Shown in pieces: positions 61,362 through 64,000 of a stretch of DNA of 64,000 nt. Numbering within the stretch: position 1 is the first letter of the stretch; every line of letters starts with the position of its first letter. The position numbers and the translations under genes are program-made. A model generated the notes under the pieces. That model worked only from the letters and a program-made list of their open reading frames with translations. It did no database searches and was not told the DNA's origin. This stretch comes from an uncultured Shewanella sp. (GTDB lineage Bacteria; Pseudomonadota; Gammaproteobacteria; Enterobacterales; Shewanellaceae), in the NCBI RefSeq assembly GCF_947501225.1, contig NZ_CANMUW010000003.1, positions 124,001-188,000 on the forward strand. Reading direction: 5' to 3'.

Positions 61362-62588
61362 ATGTTAGCCAGTATCAAGGCGTTGCCGGAGCAGGTCAGA
61401 CAATACCTTATCGTGACCGGTAACTATTGGGTGTTTACCCTCACCGACGGTGCGCTGCGCATGCTGGTGGTGTTGCACTTTCATCAGCTCGGTTATTCGC
61501 CGCTTGCGATCGCCATGTTGTTTCTCTTCTATGAGATCTTCGGTGTGGTCACTAATCTGGTCGGCGGCTACCTTGGGGCGCGGCTCGGGCTGAATCGCAC
61601 CATGAATCTGGGTCTTGGCATGCAGGTGATCGCCCTGGCTATGCTGCTTGTGCCCACCACTATGTTGACCATTGCCTGGGTCATGGCCGCACAGGGCCTG
61701 TCCGGTATAGCCAAAGATCTCAACAAGATGAGCGCCAAGAGCTCTATCAAGTTGCTGGTGGCCGATGGTGAGCAGGAGAAGCTCTACGTATGGGTGGCAA
61801 GGCTCACCGGCTCCAAGAATGCCCTCAAGGGCGCGGGCTTTTTCCTGGGGGGGGCACTACTGTCTCTGTTTGGTTTTACAGGCGCCATCGGGAGCATGGC
61901 CGGCATCCTTATTCTGGTCTGGCTCTTTAGCATGGTGAAACTTAAGAAAGATCTGGGCAAAGCCAAGAGCAAACCTAAGTTCAGCGAGATCTTCTCCAAG
62001 AGCCGTAGCATCAATATTCTATCTGCAGCCAGACTGTTTCTGTTTGCGGCCAGAGATGTCTGGTTTGTGGTGGCCTTGCCGGTATATCTGGCCAGCCAAT
62101 TCGGCTGGGATCACTACTATGTGGGCGGTTTTCTTGCCCTTTGGGTGATCGCCTATGGCTGGATCCAGACGCTGGCCCCCCGAATTACCGGCGCTCGTAG
62201 CGCTAAGGTACCCGATGGTCGTTCGGCGCTGCTCTGGGCCAGCCTGTTAACCGCTATCCCGGCAGCGATCGCGCTGTTTATGAGTGTTTCACCCTCGCCC
62301 CAGTTAGTCCTGATGTCGGGTTTACTGCTCTTCGGCGCCCTGTTTGCGATCAACTCCTCCCTGCACAGTTACCTGATTGTCAGTTATGCCAGCGACGATG
62401 GCGTGTCGCTCGATGTGGGTTTCTACTACATGGCCAACGCCATGGGGCGCCTGCTGGGCACTGTGTTATCGGGCTGGGTCTATCAGGTAGCGGGGCTGGA
62501 GGCCTGTTTGTGGATCTCATCGGCTTTCCTGGCCATGACCGCGGTGATTAGTGTTTACTTACCCAAGAGGGGGGCGGTCTTGGAATGA
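61362..62588 (+). CDS. arsJ: organoarsenical efflux MFS transporter ArsJ
   Basis: A 408-residue major facilitator protein with about twelve helices. The start M-L-A-S-I-K-A-L-P-E-Q-V-R-Q-Y and the segment N-Y-W-V-F-T-L-T-D-G-A-L-R-M-L match ArsJ, which exports 1-arseno-3-phosphoglycerate; after export the compound breaks down to arsenate, giving net arsenate resistance. The middle loop carries K-D-L-N-K-M-S-A-K-S-S-I-K-L-L. It lies after a gapdh of the matching group, as ArsJ requires. No arsenate reductase gene is in the operon. Confidence 0.93.
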   Translation: MLASIKALPEQVRQYLIVTGNYWVFTLTDGALRMLVVLHFHQLGYSPLAIAMLFLFYEIFGVVTNLVGGYLGARLGLNRTMNLGLGMQVIALAMLLVPTTMLTIAWVMAAQGLSGIAKDLNKMSAKSSIKLLVADGEQEKLYVWVARLTGSKNALKGAGFFLGGALLSLFGFTGAIGSMAGILILVWLFSMVKLKKDLGKAKSKPKFSEIFSKSRSINILSAARLFLFAARDVWFVVALPVYLASQFGWDHYYVGGFLALWVIAYGWIQTLAPRITGARSAKVPDGRSALLWASLLTAIPAAIALFMSVSPSPQLVLMSGLLLFGALFAINSSLHSYLIVSYASDDGVSLDVGFYYMANAMGRLLGTVLSGWVYQVAGLEACLWISSAFLAMTAVISVYLPKRGAVLE

Positions 62589-63001
62589 AGGCCGACTACA
62601 TTTTCTATGTTGAGTGTTGGTATTGGGAAATGTGTTTGAAACTTGTATTTTCATAGTCATCTATCGCCTCCCCGGCGTGGGATGTGCAGATACTTCTTTG
62701 AGGCGCCGTGAACACTTCCGTGTGGGCTCTACCAAAACATCCCTGTTTTGGAAGCTCAAAGCTGCATCTACACCTGATAATTTTAAAGAAGGTTATCTCT
62801 TCGATTAATAAAACTTATTTTCTTCAGACAAAATGGTCATTGCTTCACTTAAAGTGTACTGATAACTTATTAAAATAGTTGAGATTATAATTTCTTTGGA
62901 TTGTGTGGGTTCACCGTCCGGGTAGTGCTTCTTGGAGTGGTTAAATATTCCGACTTTATTAGGTGTAAAGTGTCTAAAGCCAAAATTTTGAAGAGGTGAA
63001 G
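62589..63001. other. intergenic region with inverted repeat, arsJ to small membrane gene
   Basis: 413 bp. A 64-codon open frame (62614-62808) reads through a repeat-like stretch and has no family support. A perfect inverted repeat ccaaaaca/tgttttgg (62732-62739 with 62744-62751, 4-base loop) lies in it. From about 62800 the DNA becomes AT-rich. No clear terminator of arsJ is visible. Confidence 0.4.
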
Positions 63002-63232
63002 ATGAAACCGTTAGGGCTTAAAGAAACAGTATATGGAATTTTAGTCGCGCTATTTCTTGGTCTGTTATTAATTTTTCCTGACACTGAAATTGTTAGCGAA
63101 ATGGAAGAACTATTTTCTATTAAGCTAACCTCTACATTTGTTGAAATTACTTATGTTTTTCTTCTTTTACTTATATGCAAATATCTATTTAAAAAATTGG
63201 ATAAGAGAAAAACTAAAGAAAGTGATGGGTAA
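63002..63232 (+). CDS. small two-helix membrane protein, unknown
   Basis: A 76-residue protein from the ATG at 63002, chosen because GAGGTG stands 4-5 bases upstream; a GTG two codons earlier is also open. Two hydrophobic segments (about 11-28 and 44-61) are joined by an acidic loop (D-T-E-I-V-S-E-M-E-E-L), and the C-terminal tail is very basic (K-K-L-D-K-R-K-T-K-E). By the positive-inside rule both ends would be cytoplasmic. The DNA is much richer in A and T than the ars genes, which suggests different origin. I do not recognise a family. Confidence 0.6.
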   Translation: MKPLGLKETVYGILVALFLGLLLIFPDTEIVSEMEELFSIKLTSTFVEITYVFLLLLICKYLFKKLDKRKTKESDG

Positions 63233-63336
63233 TAGTATTGCCTGAGAGGTTTTGCCATTTAACAAGACTCTTAATCAAGATTCACTATTGCTGTTAGAGT
63301 GGGCTTCAGGGGTAATATCGAGCATAAGGTGGTTGG

Positions 63337-63819
63337 ATGATTGTGATCAGGAAGGCGGTTGAGGGGGATGCTCAGGCTATTTATGACTTGAGAAGCCGGG
63401 CTATCCTCGAAGCGTGCTCGGGATATTATAGTGCGGAGCAACTATCGCTTTGGACCCAAGGTGGCGTGTCTGAGAGTTTGATTAAGGATATCGTAAACTC
63501 TTTTTATGTGTCCGAGAGTGATGGGCAAGTTATCGGCAGTGGCAAGCTGACGATTGAAACCGGGATGCTGGACGCGATCTTCGTCGAGCCTCAATTTTTC
63601 GGCAAGGGCGCCGCCAGATTGATGCTTGCCTTCCTCGAAGAGCTGGCTACGGTGCATGGTCTTACTTCAATAAAACTCGAGTCTACCCTGAATGCTGCTC
63701 CATTCTACCGCCGATGCGGATTTGTAGGTGATGAGATATCCACCTATCACTCACCGAGAGGCATCAGCTTAAAATGTGTGCCCATGCAAAAGTCACTGGA
63801 AAAGAGAGCTCGGCTATGA
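63337..63819 (+). CDS. GNAT-family N-acetyltransferase
   Basis: A 160-residue GCN5-related acetyltransferase. Motif C/D (I-R-K-A-V-E-G-D-A-Q-A-I-Y-D-L-R) opens the protein; the acetyl-CoA-binding motif A is I-F-V-E-P-Q-F-F-G-K-G-A-A-R-L-M, and motif B has L-E-S-T-L-N-A-A-P-F-Y-R-R-C-G-F. The substrate cannot be predicted. It is monocistronic as far as the window shows. Confidence 0.9.
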   Translation: MIVIRKAVEGDAQAIYDLRSRAILEACSGYYSAEQLSLWTQGGVSESLIKDIVNSFYVSESDGQVIGSGKLTIETGMLDAIFVEPQFFGKGAARLMLAFLEELATVHGLTSIKLESTLNAAPFYRRCGFVGDEISTYHSPRGISLKCVPMQKSLEKRARL

Positions 63820-64000
63820 GTGTGAACCAATGCTTAATCGGCTATAGATTATTCAAGTCTAGGGACTGTCTTGTTTAGGTTTATCTGGTCTATGAGCTTC
63901 ATGGGGCGGGGTGTCGTATGGTGTTAAAATATTATTGTGAAGCGATAGTGTTGTAAGGTGATGCTGTTGAAAAAATAGTATCGCAGGAAGATCGACAAGG
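63820..64000. other. right edge of window, no gene seen
   Basis: 181 bp after the acetyltransferase. I see no open frame, repeat or clear terminator; a gene may start beyond the edge. Confidence 0.4.

Noticed and set aside
62614..62808. 64-codon open frame after arsJ
   Set aside because: It reads through an inverted repeat and repeat-like DNA, with no ribosome-binding site or family pattern.

Overview
This window looks like a chromosomal segment of a marine gammaproteobacterium, most probably a Shewanella species. The evidence is a complete MSHA pilus locus headed by a CsrD/MshH homologue, the mreBCD-maf-rng-yhdP-nitrilase-tldD order, the hslVU-ftsN-argS-priA/rpmE neighbourhood, and an Acr3-GAPDH-ArsJ arsenic cluster. 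I saw no insertion-sequence transposase, CRISPR array, tRNA or rRNA. The small repeats that are present (REP, MITE-like elements and 7-bp tandem arrays) all lie between genes.

Layout. 0.3-7.8 kb is a minus-strand housekeeping block (priA, argS, ftsN-like, hslV, hslU, DUF971), with a clear sigma-32-type promoter in front of hslVU. 7.9-11.5 kb carries a short secreted FimV-core protein, rpmE with a candidate autoregulatory leader, a secreted thermonuclease-family protein and a malic enzyme. 11.7-36.2 kb is the MSHA type IV pilus locus: a MITE-like element, csrD/mshH, mshI, a PilN-like gene, mshJ, K, L, M, N, E, G, F, B, two tandem mshA genes, mshC, D, O, P, and two tandem mshQ-like giants, the second with a PA14-like domain. 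36.4-47.7 kb is the cell-shape and RNA/envelope block mreB, C, D, maf, rng, yhdP, a nitrilase-family gene and tldD.

47.9-55.4 kb looks like accessory material separating tldD from darP-pmbA. It holds a TolC-HlyD-ABC2-ABC2 exporter operon with no ATPase gene and a large Ig-like-repeat lipoprotein. 55.5-57.6 kb is darP and pmbA (tldE). 57.7-58.2 kb is an orphan third MshA-like pilin. 58.4-62.6 kb is an arsenic operon (arsR, acr3, arsJ-associated gapdh, arsJ). The right end holds a repeat-bearing AT-rich stretch, a small two-helix membrane protein and a GNAT acetyltransferase.

How they work together. The msh genes form one machine: inner-membrane platform (MshI, PilN-like, MshJ, MshG), secretin with pilot and periplasmic parts (MshK, L, M, N), the c-di-GMP-binding extension ATPase MshE, major and minor pilins, and MshQ-type surface proteins. 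MreBCD sets rod shape. TldD and PmbA form a heterodimeric peptidase. GAPDH makes 1-arseno-3-phosphoglycerate, which ArsJ exports, while Acr3 exports arsenite. The least explained signal is a set of intergenic arrays that share a strict 7-bp period but differ in sequence from locus to locus. Two of these sit directly beside REP elements that begin with GTAG.
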